64,000 nt of DNA from Streptococcus oralis (GTDB taxonomy: Bacteria; Bacillota; Bacilli; Lactobacillales; Streptococcaceae): assembly GCF_016127915.1 (NCBI RefSeq), contig NZ_CP066059.1:1694001-1758000 (forward strand), read 5' to 3'. Under the pieces are notes generated by a model, which searched no databases, had not been told where the DNA came from, and saw nothing but the letters and a program-made list of their open reading frames with translations. Shown here in pieces: positions 1 through 9,415 of the stretch (the first letter of the stretch is position 1; the number at the start of each line of letters is the position of its first letter). Both the position numbers and the translations under genes were made by a program.

Positions 1-525
1 CAAAACACCATCGTAACAACGGTTATGTCTAACCTTGGCTTCCATAAGGCCTTGGAGAGTGCTGGCATTAACAAGGCAGTGACTGCTGTTGGTGATCGCT
101 ATGTCGTTGAAGAAATGAGAAAATCAGGCTACAACCTTGGTGGTGAACAATCAGGCCACGTTATCTTGATGGATTACAATACAACTGGTGATGGTCAATT
201 ATCAGCTGTCCAATTGACTAAAATCATGAAAGAAACAGGCAAGAGCTTGTCTCAACTAGCATCAGAAGTGACGATTTACCCACAAAAACTGGTTAATATC
301 CGAGTCGAAAATGCTATGAAAGAGAAAGCCATGGAAGTACCAGCCATCAAGACAATCATCGAAAAGATGGAAGAAGAAATGGCAGGGAACGGTCGTATCC
401 TTGTCCGCCCAAGTGGAACAGAACCCCTCTTGCGTGTCATGGCAGAAGCCCCAACAACAGAAGAAGTTAACTACTACGTAGATACAATTGCTGCTGTTGT
501 TAAAGATGAAATTGGAATTGACTAA
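1..525 (+). CDS. glmM: Phosphoglucosamine mutase, C-terminal part
   Basis: The reading frame is open from base 1, so the gene starts outside the window and about 174 codons are seen. GlmM converts glucosamine-6-phosphate to glucosamine-1-phosphate for UDP-GlcNAc and hence peptidoglycan precursors, in the cytoplasm. The piece contains the substrate-binding loop [10 protein letters not shown] and the phosphate-binding loop [12 protein letters not shown] typical of the alpha-D-phosphohexomutase family near its C-terminus. The family is usually about 450 residues, so roughly the last 40 percent is here. The gene ends in a normal stop, and the next gene has its own promoter. Confidence 0.95.
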   Translation, partial: QNTIVTTVMSNLGFHKALESAGINKAVTAVGDRYVVEEMRKSGYNLGGEQSGHVILMDYNTTGDGQLSAVQLTKIMKETGKSLSQLASEVTIYPQKLVNIRVENAMKEKAMEVPAIKTIIEKMEEEMAGNGRILVRPSGTEPLLRVMAEAPTTEEVNYYVDTIAAVVKDEIGID

Positions 526-558
526 AGCCTAGAAAACTAGATGAAATGATAAAAATGT

Positions 559-566
559 GGTACAAT
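559..566 (+). promoter_or_regulatory. Candidate promoter for the DUF1149 gene
   Basis: An extended -10 (TG-G then TACAAT at 561-566) lies 32 bases before the start codon at 599. No good -35 is visible. A short dyad, ACAATT/AATTGT, spans 562-581 and overlaps the expected transcription start. Confidence 0.4.
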
Positions 567-598
567 TGCATAGTAAATTGTAGCAATGGGAGAGAAAA

Positions 599-973
599 AT
601 GAATCTTAAACGAGAACAAGAATTTGTTAGCCAGTATCACTTTGATGCTCGTAACTTTGAATGGGAAAATGAAAATGGAGCTCCTGAAACCAAGGTAGAC
701 GTGAACTTTCAGTTGCTCCAACATGACCAAGAAAATCAAGTAACTTCTTTAGTCGTTATCTTGAGTTTCATGATTGTCTTTGACAAATTTGTCATCAGCG
801 GAACAATTTCTCAAGTTAACCATGTGGAAGACCGTATTGTCAACGAACCAAGCGAATTTAACCAAGAAGAAGTCGAAACCTTGGCACGTCCATGCTTGAA
901 CATGCTCAACCGTTTGACTTATGAAGTAACAGAAATCGCCTTGGATCTTCCAGGGATCAATTTGGAGTTTTAG
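599..973 (+). CDS. DUF1149 family protein
   Basis: A 124-residue soluble protein with no signal peptide or membrane segment. It matches what I know of the DUF1149 family, a small conserved protein of lactobacilli and streptococci found next to glmM and degV; its function is unknown. A ribosome binding site (GGGAGAG) lies 5 bases before the ATG. It ends 2 bases before the degV start, so the two are probably cotranscribed. Charged N-terminus and a beta-rich middle are all that can be seen; no catalytic motif is evident. Confidence 0.75.
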   Translation: MNLKREQEFVSQYHFDARNFEWENENGAPETKVDVNFQLLQHDQENQVTSLVVILSFMIVFDKFVISGTISQVNHVEDRIVNEPSEFNQEEVETLARPCLNMLNRLTYEVTEIALDLPGINLEF

Positions 974-975
974 TC

Positions 976-1824
976 ATGAAATTAGCTGTCATTACAGATT
1001 CTTCAGCCTATTTAGATGAGAGGACGCTGCAAAGAGAGAATCTATTTATCTTGGATATTCCTGTCAATATTGATGGGGAAGAGTATGTCGAAGGTGTCAA
1101 TCTGACTGCTGAGGAATTTTATCAAAAAATGGCTCAGTCTGCAGAATTGCCTAAGACCAGTCAACCAAGTATTGCCAAATTAGATGAGATTCTAAGTTCC
1201 TTGAAAGACGAGGGTTATACTCATGTCTTGGGCCTCTTTCTTTCGTGAGGAATTTCAGGCTTTTATCAGAACATCCAATATATGTTAGACGAGTATGAAG
1301 GTTTGACCATTGCCTTTCCAGATACCCATATCACAAGTTCCCCTCTAGGATTTATGGTAGAGAGTGCCTTTGAATGGGCAGAACAAGGCGATGATTTTGC
1401 CCAGATTCAGGAGAAGTTGGGGATTCAAATTGCTGATAATTCAGCCTTTATCATAGTAGATGATCTCGACCACTTGGTTAAAGGAGGACGTTTGTCAAAT
1501 GGGGCAGCCGTCTTAGGGAATCTCCTCAGTATCAAGCCTATCCTTTACTTTAATGACCAAGGAGTGATTGAAGTTTACGAAAAAGTTCGTACAGAAAAGA
1601 AAGCAATCAAACGTTTGGTGGAAATCATCAAGGAGTTGACAAAAGATGGGGACTACCGTATTACAGTCATTCATGGGAACGCACCTCAGAAGGCAGCGGA
1701 TTTACGTCAGTTTTTGATTGAGAGTGGTGTGACTTCTGAGATTCCAATTGTTAGCTTTGGTAGTGTCATTGGGACCCACCTTGGAGAAGGCAGTATCGCC
1801 TTGAGCTATACACCAATCGTCTAA
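976..1824 (+). pseudogene. DegV/FakB-family fatty-acid-binding protein, interrupted by a TGA
   Basis: The two open segments 976-1245 and 1249-1824 are in the same frame and together make a full DegV-family protein of about 282 codons. DegV proteins bind a fatty acid; FakB members present it to the kinase FakA. The N-terminal part starts [14 protein letters not shown] as usual. The TGA at 1246-1248 falls in the conserved serine-rich motif (LFLS-stop-GISG), where a serine codon such as TCA is expected, so a single C-to-G change would explain it. The only ATG available for a C-terminal fragment (1282) has no ribosome binding site. A sequencing error or a strain-specific null are both possible. 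Confidence 0.85.
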
Positions 1825-1838
1825 ATTGTTCTTACAGG

Positions 1839-1964
1839 CTTTGTATCTTAGAAATTGAACACGGGCTACCTGCCTCTTGAAAAAAGATGCCTGTCTTGCC
1901 TTTCATGGAAAGTCAGCGCCATTCCCTATTTTTCATGGGCAGCTAACGTCCTTTGTATCTTAGA
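1839..1964 (+). repeat. 14-bp direct repeat bounding a 98-bp spacer
   Basis: CTTTGTATCTTAGA occurs at 1839-1852 and again at 1951-1964, a period of 112 bases, in the gap between degV and dapB. Between them a second, looser repeat is visible (TTTCATGG followed by CAGC near 1899 and 1931). The arrangement looks like a small insertion or duplication with flanking direct repeats. I do not recognise it as a BOX, RUP or SPRITE element. Confidence 0.6.
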
Positions 1965-1975
1965 CAGGAGTAGAG

Positions 1976-2743
1976 ATGAGTATTCGAGTAATTATTGCCG
2001 GTTTTAAGGGAAAGATGGGCCAAGCTGCTTGTCAGATGGTCTTGGCTGATCCAGACTTGGACTTGGTCGCAGTTTTGGATTCTTTTGAGTCTGAGTCAGA
2101 GTGGCAGGGGATTCCTGTCTTTAATGATAAGGCTGACTTGGCTGGTTTTGAAGCGGATATCTGGGTGGATTTTACTACACCAGCCGTTGCTTACGAAAAT
2201 ACGCGTTTTGCCCTTGAAAATGGCTTTGCTCCTGTCGTAGGAACAACTGGATTCACTAGTGAAGAAATTGCAGAATTAAAAGCATTTTCCCGTGAACAAG
2301 ATTTGGGTGGCTTGATTGCCCCTAACTTTGCCTTGGGGGCTGTCTTGCTTATGCAATTTGCGACGCAGGCTGCCAAATATTTCCCCAATGTGGAGATTAT
2401 CGAGCTTCATCATGACAAGAAAAAAGATGCTCCGAGCGGAACAGCTATTAAAACGGCTGAGCTGATGGCGGAAGTGCGAGAGTCTATCCAACAAGGTGCG
2501 CCTGATGAGGAAGAATTGATTGCTGGTGCCCGTGGTGCTGATTTTGATGGCATGCGGATCCACTCAGTTCGTTTGCCAGGCTTAGTAGCTCATCAAGAAG
2601 TTATCTTTGGCAATCAGGGAGAAGGATTGACCCTTCGTCATGACTCCTATGATCGCAGCTCCTTCATGACAGGGGTCAATTTGGGAATCAAAGAAGTTGT
2701 CAAGCGTCATGAGCTTGTCTATGGATTAGAACACTTATTATGA
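1976..2743 (+). CDS. dapB: 4-hydroxy-tetrahydrodipicolinate reductase
   Basis: A 255-residue cytoplasmic enzyme of the lysine/diaminopimelate pathway that reduces tetrahydrodipicolinate precursor with NAD(P)H. The N-terminal nucleotide-binding loop GFKGKMGQ (residues 9-16), the GTTGF segment near residue 89, and the active-site stretch [15 protein letters not shown] near residues 142-156 are all present, and the length is normal. The ribosome binding site CAGGAG lies just before the ATG. The stop codon overlaps the start of cca (ATGA), so the two are translationally coupled. In a streptococcus with lysine in its cell wall this pathway supplies lysine itself. Confidence 0.96.
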   Translation: MSIRVIIAGFKGKMGQAACQMVLADPDLDLVAVLDSFESESEWQGIPVFNDKADLAGFEADIWVDFTTPAVAYENTRFALENGFAPVVGTTGFTSEEIAELKAFSREQDLGGLIAPNFALGAVLLMQFATQAAKYFPNVEIIELHHDKKKDAPSGTAIKTAELMAEVRESIQQGAPDEEELIAGARGADFDGMRIHSVRLPGLVAHQEVIFGNQGEGLTLRHDSYDRSSFMTGVNLGIKEVVKRHELVYGLEHLL

Positions 2744-3939
2744 GATTAACGCAAATGCCTTCTGAATTTCAGAAGGCTTTACCAGTATTAGAAAAAATTA
2801 AAGAAGCAGGTTTTGAAGCCTATTTTGTTGGGGGCTCTGTTCGAGATGCCCTCCTCAATCGCCCCATCCACGATGTGGACATTGCGACTTCTTCCTATCC
2901 AGAAGAGACCAAGCAGATTTTTCCGCGAACAGCCGATATCGGAATCGAGCACGGAACCGTCTTGGTTTTAGATGGGGACGAGGAGTATGAGGTAACGACC
3001 TTTCGGACGGAGGATGTCTATGTGGACTATCGTAGACCTAGTGCGGTCTCCTTTGTTCGTTCGCTAGAAGAAGACCTCAAGCGCCGTGATTTCACAGTTA
3101 ATGCCTTTGCCTTGGATGAGACAGGTGAAATCATTGACTTGTTCCATGGATTAGAAGATTTGAAAAACCAAGTCTTGCGAGCAGTTGGAGTGGCTAGTGA
3201 GCGTTTCAACGAAGATGCTTTGCGGATTATGCGTGGTTTCCGTTTTCAGGCCAGTCTTGGTTTTAAACTTGAGTCAGAAACTTTTGAAGCGATGAAGACT
3301 TTGACGCCACTTTTGGAGAAAATTTCTGTGGAGCGCACCTTCGTTGAGTTTGATAAACTCTTGCTGGCACCTTTTTGGCGAGTTGGTCTGTCTTCCATGA
3401 TTGAGAGTCGAGCTTATGACTATCTTCCAGATATGGCAGGGAACCAGGACAAGCTCAACAGACTGTTTGATTTGGAGACTGAGTTCACTTTTGAATCTTC
3501 CGAACAAGCCTGGGCAGCTCTATTGTGGGCTTTGGAGATTAAAGATGCGCAACCATTTTTGAAACATTGGAAGACCTCACGCCAATTTGCCAAGCAGGTT
3601 CAGGATTTGCTGACTATTTTGGCTTTGCGAGAAGAAGGAGAGCTGAGCAAGCGGGATTGTTATCGCTTTGACTTGGATTTGCTTTTGCAGGCTGAAAATC
3701 TTCGTCAGGCTCAAGGAAAAGAAGTCAACCCACAAACCATCAAAGAAACTTACCAGAGTTTGTCCATTCATGATAAGAAAGAAATCCAAATCAATGGTGG
3801 TGTTTTGATTAAGGAATATGGTTATCAACCTGGGCCAGATTTGGGAGAGATTTTAACAGAGATTGAGTTTGCCATTGTCGATGGAGAATTGGAAAATGAC
3901 CGTCAAGCCATCCATGTTTACCTAAGGGAGAAAAAATGA
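2740..3939 (+). CDS. cca: CCA tRNA nucleotidyltransferase
   Basis: A 399-residue class II CCA-adding enzyme that builds or repairs the 3' CCA end of tRNAs. The N-terminal nucleotidyltransferase domain shows GGSVRDALL and the metal-binding DVDIATS (about residues 32-52), then the basic [10 protein letters not shown] motif near residue 110 and the RNA/neck helices after it. Length is typical for Gram-positive Cca. It overlaps dapB by 4 bases upstream and the ABC-F gene by 4 bases downstream, which makes a tightly packed operon dapB-cca-ABC-F-membrane protein. Confidence 0.96.
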   Translation: MRLTQMPSEFQKALPVLEKIKEAGFEAYFVGGSVRDALLNRPIHDVDIATSSYPEETKQIFPRTADIGIEHGTVLVLDGDEEYEVTTFRTEDVYVDYRRPSAVSFVRSLEEDLKRRDFTVNAFALDETGEIIDLFHGLEDLKNQVLRAVGVASERFNEDALRIMRGFRFQASLGFKLESETFEAMKTLTPLLEKISVERTFVEFDKLLLAPFWRVGLSSMIESRAYDYLPDMAGNQDKLNRLFDLETEFTFESSEQAWAALLWALEIKDAQPFLKHWKTSRQFAKQVQDLLTILALREEGELSKRDCYRFDLDLLLQAENLRQAQGKEVNPQTIKETYQSLSIHDKKEIQINGGVLIKEYGYQPGPDLGEILTEIEFAIVDGELENDRQAIHVYLREKK

Positions 3940-5804
3940 GTGATTTTATCGTTGAAAAACTAAGTAAATCCGTTGGTGACAAGACAGTTTTTAAGGATAT
4001 TTCCTTTATCATCCATGACCTAGACAGAATCGGTCTAATCGGTGTCAATGGAACGGGTAAGACTACCCTTTTAGATGTTCTTTCTGGAGTTTCAGGTTTT
4101 GATGGTGATGTCAGTCCTTTTTCAGCTAAAAATGATTACCAGATTGGCTACTTGACTCAGGATCCAGATTTTGACGACAGTAAGACTGTTCTAGATACCG
4201 TTCTGTCCAGCGACCTCAAAGAAATCCAGTTGATTCGTGAGTATGAACTCCTCATGCTCAACTATAGCGAGGATAAGCAGGCTCGTTTGGAACGGGTCAT
4301 GGCTGAGATGGATTCTCTCCAAGCCTGGGAAATCGAAAGTCAGATTAAGACTGTTCTCAGCAAGTTGGGTATTCAGGATTTGTCGACTCCAGTTGGTGAA
4401 TTGTCAGGTGGTCTGAGAAGACGGGTCCAGTTGGCGCAAGTTCTCCTAGGAAACCACGACCTCTTGCTTCTGGACGAGCCGACCAACCACCTGGACATTG
4501 CGACCATTGAGTGGCTGACTCTCTTTTTGAAAAATTCCAAGAAAACAGTTCTCTTTATCACCCACGATCGTTATTTCCTAGACGCTTTATCAACACGGAT
4601 TTTCGAATTGGATCGCGCAGGATTGACTGAGTATCAGGGAAATTATCAGGACTATGTTCGCCTCAAGGCAGAACAAGATGAGCGTGATGCAGCACTTCTC
4701 CACAAAAAAGAACAACTCTATAAGCAAGAATTAGCCTGGATGCGCAGACAACCGCAAGCGCGTGCGACCAAGCAACAGGCCCGTATCAATCGTTTCCACG
4801 ATTTGAAAAAAGAAGTTTCAGGTGGCGTTGCTGAGACAGACTTGACCATGAACTTTGAAACTAGCCGTATTGGTAAGAAGGTCATCGAGTTTAAGGATGT
4901 TTCCTTTGCTTATGAGAATAAGCCGATATTGCAAGATTTTAATCTCTTGGTGCAAGCTAAAGACCGTATCGGTATCGTTGGGGACAATGGTGTTGGGAAG
5001 TCAACCCTGCTTAACCTCATCGCAGGAAGTCTTGAGCCGACTAAAGGTCAGGTTATCATAGGTGAGACGGTTCGCATTGCCTATTTCTCTCAACAAATTG
5101 ATGGCCTGGATGAAAGCAAGCGCGTTATCAATTACCTGCAGGAAGTGGCAGAAGAGGTTAAGACCAGTGGTGGTTCCACAACTTCCATCGCTGAGTTGCT
5201 GGAGCAGTTCCTCTTCCCACGTTCGACACATGGAACCTTGATTGAGAAATTGTCTGGTGGAGAGAAAAAACGCCTTTATCTCCTAAAACTACTTTTGGAA
5301 AAACCAAATGTTCTTCTTTTGGACGAGCCGACAAATGACCTAGATATTGCGACCTTGACAGTTTTGGAAAATTTCTTGCAGAGCTTTGCAGGGCCAGTAT
5401 TGACAGTCAGCCACGACCGTTATTTCCTAGATAAGGTAGCGACCAAGATTCTCGCTTTTGAGGATGGCAAGATTCGTCCTTTCTTTGGTCATTACACCGA
5501 CTACCTTGATGAAAAAGCTTTTGAAACTGATATGGCCAATCAAGTGCAAAAGGCAGAAAAGGAGAAAGTGGTCAAGGTTCGTGAAGACAAGAAACGCATG
5601 ACCTACCAAGAAAAGCAGGAGTGGGCAAGCATTGAAGGCGATATTGAAGCCTTGGAAAATCGTATCGCTGCTATTGAAGAAGAAATGCAGGCAAACGGCT
5701 CTGACTTTGGTAAACTAGCTACTCTTCAAAAAAAACTAGATGAGAAAAACGAAGCACTCCTTGAAAAATACGAACGTTATGAATACCTAAGTGAGTTGGC
5801 ATGA
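3936..5804 (+). CDS. ABC-F family ATPase, Uup-like
   Basis: A 622-residue protein with two ABC ATPase domains and no membrane segments, the architecture of ABC-F ribosome-associated factors. Domain 1 has Walker [10 protein letters not shown], signature LSGGLRRR and Walker [12 protein letters not shown]; domain 2 has [17 protein letters not shown] and [12 protein letters not shown] basic linker follows domain 1, and the last 80 residues are a charged coiled coil as in Uup. Known members act on the translating ribosome or in DNA repair-related processes; which applies here is not shown by sequence. It overlaps both neighbours by 4 bases. Confidence 0.9.
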   Translation: MSDFIVEKLSKSVGDKTVFKDISFIIHDLDRIGLIGVNGTGKTTLLDVLSGVSGFDGDVSPFSAKNDYQIGYLTQDPDFDDSKTVLDTVLSSDLKEIQLIREYELLMLNYSEDKQARLERVMAEMDSLQAWEIESQIKTVLSKLGIQDLSTPVGELSGGLRRRVQLAQVLLGNHDLLLLDEPTNHLDIATIEWLTLFLKNSKKTVLFITHDRYFLDALSTRIFELDRAGLTEYQGNYQDYVRLKAEQDERDAALLHKKEQLYKQELAWMRRQPQARATKQQARINRFHDLKKEVSGGVAETDLTMNFETSRIGKKVIEFKDVSFAYENKPILQDFNLLVQAKDRIGIVGDNGVGKSTLLNLIAGSLEPTKGQVIIGETVRIAYFSQQIDGLDESKRVINYLQEVAEEVKTSGGSTTSIAELLEQFLFPRSTHGTLIEKLSGGEKKRLYLLKLLLEKPNVLLLDEPTNDLDIATLTVLENFLQSFAGPVLTVSHDRYFLDKVATKILAFEDGKIRPFFGHYTDYLDEKAFETDMANQVQKAEKEKVVKVREDKKRMTYQEKQEWASIEGDIEALENRIAAIEEEMQANGSDFGKLATLQKKLDEKNEALLEKYERYEYLSELA

Positions 5805-6400
5805 TGGAAGAAAAAATCATTAAACGTAGTCCCAAGAAAATCATTTGGAATACCTTGTTCGGTCTTTTCGTCTTGTTACCTCTATCTTATCTCTATTCGT
5901 ATTCGGAAAAGGGGAGCAAACTTCATGCGATAAGTCTTTTGTTTATGCTGGTTGTCCTCTTTTGTGCTGGAGTAATCATTTATCAGACATACAGACTGTT
6001 AAGCTTGGATAAGGAGTATTTGAGATGCACAGTTGAGGGGTTTTACTACAAACCAAACCCAAAGAAACCCAGTCATTTCTATGCTTGGGCAGATGTAGAG
6101 GAATTTTCCTTCTCTCGGATTGGAGGAAAGTATAGGAATTCCTATCGGATTGAAGTTTATTTTAAAAATAAGGAAAATGTGAAATCCCAATCACTTATAG
6201 CTCTACTGAAGAGAAGGTGTTTCCCTTTTCATCCGTCAGCAGATTTGATCATCCCTATCATTCTACTAGATGTAGATTTTCCTGAAAGGGTCTATGAGAT
6301 CATGAAGTACTATGAAAGAGAATGGCGTATCGAACAAAATCGTCAAGCAAGAAAAGAGGCAAAACAAGCTTTGAAAAGCAATTCTTCCAAACTGTCATAG
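5801..6400 (+). CDS. Conserved membrane protein with a PH-like soluble domain
   Basis: A 199-residue protein with two transmembrane helices at about residues 13-32 and 41-63, followed by a soluble domain (residues 70-175) rich in alternating beta residues, resembling STM3941-type or PH-like bacterial membrane proteins. The C-terminus is a basic helix. The function is unknown to me. The ATG overlaps the stop of the ABC-F gene, so it is the last gene of the dapB operon; ATG at 5804 is an equally good start. A bidirectional terminator follows. Confidence 0.6.
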   Translation: MMEEKIIKRSPKKIIWNTLFGLFVLLPLSYLYSYSEKGSKLHAISLLFMLVVLFCAGVIIYQTYRLLSLDKEYLRCTVEGFYYKPNPKKPSHFYAWADVEEFSFSRIGGKYRNSYRIEVYFKNKENVKSQSLIALLKRRCFPFHPSADLIIPIILLDVDFPERVYEIMKYYEREWRIEQNRQARKEAKQALKSNSSKLS

Positions 6401-6430
6401 TTCGTCTTTGCTTAAAGTAGAATAATCAAA

Positions 6431-6457
6431 ATGGCCCTATCCACTGGATAGGGTCAT
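6431..6457. terminator. Bidirectional terminator between convergent genes
   Basis: A 12-bp stem (6431-6442 with 6446-6457, one G-U pair) with a 3-base loop, flanked by T-rich sequence on both strands. It serves the dapB operon and mntE, and its 3' arm overlaps the mntE stop codon. Confidence 0.85.
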
Positions 6458-7647
6458 TGTTTGTCTTCTTTTTTAGTTTCTTGGTGGAAGATGTTTTGCC
6501 AAGTCTCATGGCGACGCCAGATACTGGTGTGGACGATGCCATCTAGCTCATAGCAAATGAGCTTGGTTTTCTGACTAATGGAGGTAATCTGAATGTTCTT
6601 AATCGTAGCACTAAGTTCTTTTTCAGCCTTATAAGCCTCTTTATCCATCTGCTCTCCATCTTGACGGATATAGAGAAAGTCCTCAGCAAGGAGTTCTTCT
6701 AGCTGATTTCCTTGGTCAATCAATTGCTCACGCATGAGCAGTTTTTTATAGACATTGTCTAAAATCTCGTCCTCAGGTATGGGAGCTGGTTCGATATGGA
6801 CATCGGTATCAAAGACTCCAAAACGCTCTTCCAGCATGGATTCGACCTGGTCTGCAATTTCGTGACTTTCATAGACTGATAAATCAGGATTCATCTCCAG
6901 GGTGATATCAAGGTAGATATTGCTACCGTAGGTCCGCCCTCTTTGGGACTTGACCTTACTAATCTTTGGGATTTCCATTATAGCCTTTTGGTAGTCCTCT
7001 AGCAGACGGTCATCAAAACCATCTGAAAGACTGAAGGAAGACTCGATAAAGATATCGTAAGCTGTCTTTAAGATGAAGAAAGTGATAATGATAGCGACTA
7101 ATTTATCCACGATTGGATAATTGAAACTGCTGGCTAGGATAGCAATGGAGGTTCCAAGTGAGGTGACAGCATCGGAAAGATTGTCCTTGGCAGCTGCCTT
7201 GAGAGCCTTGGATTTGGATTTCTTACTGAGGCGTGTGTTATAGAGATAAACAGCAAACATAACCGCTGCTGAAATGATTCCTAGAATCGCTCCCAGAGGA
7301 TCAATGGGTGTTTGTTCCCGACTGAGGATTTTTTGAATGGTGTCCCGAAGCACATCAAAACCAACATAGAACATGATGATGGAAGTAATCAAGCTAGCCA
7401 AATCTTCAATCTTCCAGTGACCAAAGCGATGGTCACGGTCTGCAGGTTGGCGGGCCATCCGAATCCCAATCAAGAGAGCAACATTTCCGATAATATCGGA
7501 TACGTTGTTAAAACCATCTGCCACCAAACTGGAAGAATGCAGGAGGTGACCAGTTGCCAATTTTGCTGCAGACAAGAGGAGGTAGGTCGAAATGCTGATA
7601 ATGGCTCCACGTTCTGCCAATTTAAGATTTGACATGGATTGGTTCAT
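6454..7647 (-). CDS. mntE: Manganese efflux protein, CDF family
   Basis: A 397-residue cation-diffusion-facilitator transporter. The metal site expected in TM2 reads N47-xxx-D51 and in TM5 D155-xxx-D159; an Asp rather than His in TM5 is the pattern of manganese-type CDF exporters such as pneumococcal MntE. Six membrane helices are followed by a cytoplasmic CDF dimerisation domain from about residue 210, and an extra C-terminal domain of about 90 residues. The start at 7647 has AAGGAAG four bases upstream. A second manganese exporter, caxP, lies 4 kb away. The MntE assignment rests on motif plus location. Confidence 0.9.
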   Translation of the reverse strand: MNQSMSNLKLAERGAIISISTYLLLSAAKLATGHLLHSSSLVADGFNNVSDIIGNVALLIGIRMARQPADRDHRFGHWKIEDLASLITSIIMFYVGFDVLRDTIQKILSREQTPIDPLGAILGIISAAVMFAVYLYNTRLSKKSKSKALKAAAKDNLSDAVTSLGTSIAILASSFNYPIVDKLVAIIITFFILKTAYDIFIESSFSLSDGFDDRLLEDYQKAIMEIPKISKVKSQRGRTYGSNIYLDITLEMNPDLSVYESHEIADQVESMLEERFGVFDTDVHIEPAPIPEDEILDNVYKKLLMREQLIDQGNQLEELLAEDFLYIRQDGEQMDKEAYKAEKELSATIKNIQITSISQKTKLICYELDGIVHTSIWRRHETWQNIFHQETKKEDKQ

Positions 7648-7680
7648 CGGGCTTCCTTTCTAGTCATATAGTATTCTACC

Positions 7681-7709
7681 ATTATACTGGTTTTCATGGG
7701 AAAATTCAA
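7681..7709 (-). promoter_or_regulatory. mntE promoter
   Basis: On the minus strand TTGAAT (7704-7709) and TATAAT (7681-7686) are separated by 17 bases, about 34 bases before the mntE ATG. Confidence 0.8.
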
Positions 7710-7760
7710 ACGATATAGGCTTACAAGATTGGAGGTAAGCTAGTTTTTTATAAGGAAATG

Positions 7761-7769
7761 TGGTAGAAT
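7761..7769 (+). promoter_or_regulatory. Candidate promoter of the glycan cassette
   Basis: An extended -10 (TG-G-TAGAAT, hexamer 7764-7769) lies 34 bases before the first gene of the cassette; the -35 region is weak. Confidence 0.5.
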
Positions 7770-7803
7770 TGAAGAGTAATATTTATTCGAAAGAGAGCTT
7801 GTA

Positions 7804-9414
7804 ATGATAAATAAAAATATGGTCAGTAGGCTACTTAGCTTAAGTTTTTTATTTTTGCCATTTTTATTTTTTTATCTCTATATATCGATGAGAGGTTTTG
7901 AATATCCTGTAGTAGATGATATCATGGTGAATCAAACTATATTATCTGGGGATAATATGCTATTACCCTATGTAGGAATTTTATTATCTACAGGGTTGGT
8001 CTTTCTTCAAAAAATTTTTACTGATTGGAATATTTTTTTTATCTTTTTAGTTAGTATTTATTGTATTAGTTTTGGTGTCTATGCTATCTTTTTTTATAAG
8101 AAAAAACTGTATCTTTTGCTTCCAATTGTGTTTTTAGCCCAATTGATACTTATTAAATATTTTTCTTTTTCCGTTATCGCATATTTATCAGCTACAGCAG
8201 CAACTTTTTTACTATTTGACAAAAGGTACATTTCAGGACTATCACTATTGTTCATTGGTTTATCCATTCGACCTCAAATTATATCAAGCTTTATTTTACT
8301 GTTATTCCCTTTTCTGCTATTTGAGTGGATATCTTCTAAAAAAAGAAAAGAAGTTGTTTTATTATTTAGCGTCATTTTACTAATTTTTGCTTCCAATAAA
8401 CTATATACACTAGGGAAAGCTGACGTACAGGAGTATTTGACATGGAATGCCCTAAGTACGAATTTGAGAGATTATCCTGCTATTGATTATCAAAGACATG
8501 CGAATGAATTTGAAGCTTTGGGAGTAAGTGAGAATGATTTGAATGTCTCCACCTACTGGTTATTTGCTGAAAAAAAAGCCTTAAGTAATACTCTTTTAAC
8601 AAACATTCAATCTGTTCGTTCCCTTTCAGAGAAATACTCGTTTAATCTGCTTCAGATGATATCAGATTTTTTTAAGAATAGTATTCTGATAACCTTCTCT
8701 TTAGTACTGATTAGTTGGTTTTTGATTTTTAAGCCTAAGAAGTTATACGGATGGTTTGTACCGATTTCCCCCTTACTTTTAATTGGAGCTCTCTTTGTTA
8801 GACAGAGGGTAGTAGAGCGCGTATATATCCCTCTAATAGTATGTTTCTTAGTAGTATTTATGTTTTATGCTCGATCATTTTATGAAAAAAGACGTTTATT
8901 TGATAAGAGGAAGGTGTTCCTTAGCTTACAAATAATGGGAATACTAGGAGGAGCAGTATGGATAAATCAGCTTGGACAAGAACTGTATTGGTTTCCCTAT
9001 ATTCAATCGTCAGTAGTCTCAGAGTACCAAAATCTTGTACAGAGGAATTCGGATAAACTTATTGTTTTTGGTGGATATGGCACTTTGGTTTCTTCACAGC
9101 CTACATTGTCAACTTTTAAATTAAGACCCAATCAGTTAGTGACAAATACAACTACATTAGGAAATTGGCAAACTTTTTCTCCTCATTATTATGAACAAAT
9201 GAAACGATACGGAGTTGAAGAACCTGAAAATCTGTTGTCTTCTGCAATCAACAATCAGAATATTCTCTTCTTTTGGTCCACTTCCTCAGGGAATATGGAT
9301 AGTGTTAAAAAAATTATGAAAGAACATTATCAGAAGGATGTTTACTTTGAGGAAGTTGAATCTGTCACTTCAGATATGAGCGTTTATCGTTTAAAATTAG
9401 GAACAGGAGGATAG
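7804..9414 (+). CDS. Polytopic membrane protein, probable GT-C-type glycosyltransferase
   Basis: A 536-residue protein with about ten to eleven predicted membrane helices and a C-terminal extracellular domain of roughly 150 residues. An acidic pair, D38-D39, sits in the first outer loop just after TM1, a position where GT-C glycosyltransferases carry catalytic Asp residues. The neighbours are an acyltransferase and a GtrB-like enzyme, so it is likely to move a sugar from undecaprenyl phosphate to a cell-surface glycan. Family assignment is by topology and context, not by recognised homology. The gene is markedly AT-rich with a weak ribosome binding site, unlike mntE and caxP, which suggests acquisition by transfer. 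Confidence 0.55.
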   Translation: MINKNMVSRLLSLSFLFLPFLFFYLYISMRGFEYPVVDDIMVNQTILSGDNMLLPYVGILLSTGLVFLQKIFTDWNIFFIFLVSIYCISFGVYAIFFYKKKLYLLLPIVFLAQLILIKYFSFSVIAYLSATAATFLLFDKRYISGLSLLFIGLSIRPQIISSFILLLFPFLLFEWISSKKRKEVVLLFSVILLIFASNKLYTLGKADVQEYLTWNALSTNLRDYPAIDYQRHANEFEALGVSENDLNVSTYWLFAEKKALSNTLLTNIQSVRSLSEKYSFNLLQMISDFFKNSILITFSLVLISWFLIFKPKKLYGWFVPISPLLLIGALFVRQRVVERVYIPLIVCFLVVFMFYARSFYEKRRLFDKRKVFLSLQIMGILGGAVWINQLGQELYWFPYIQSSVVSEYQNLVQRNSDKLIVFGGYGTLVSSQPTLSTFKLRPNQLVTNTTTLGNWQTFSPHYYEQMKRYGVEEPENLLSSAINNQNILFFWSTSSGNMDSVKKIMKEHYQKDVYFEEVESVTSDMSVYRLKLGTGG

Positions 9415-9415
9415 T

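Noticed and set aside
1282..1824. Separate gene for the C-terminal part of DegV
   Set aside because: The frame is the direct continuation of 976-1245 and no ribosome binding site precedes ATG 1282, so it is treated as one broken gene.
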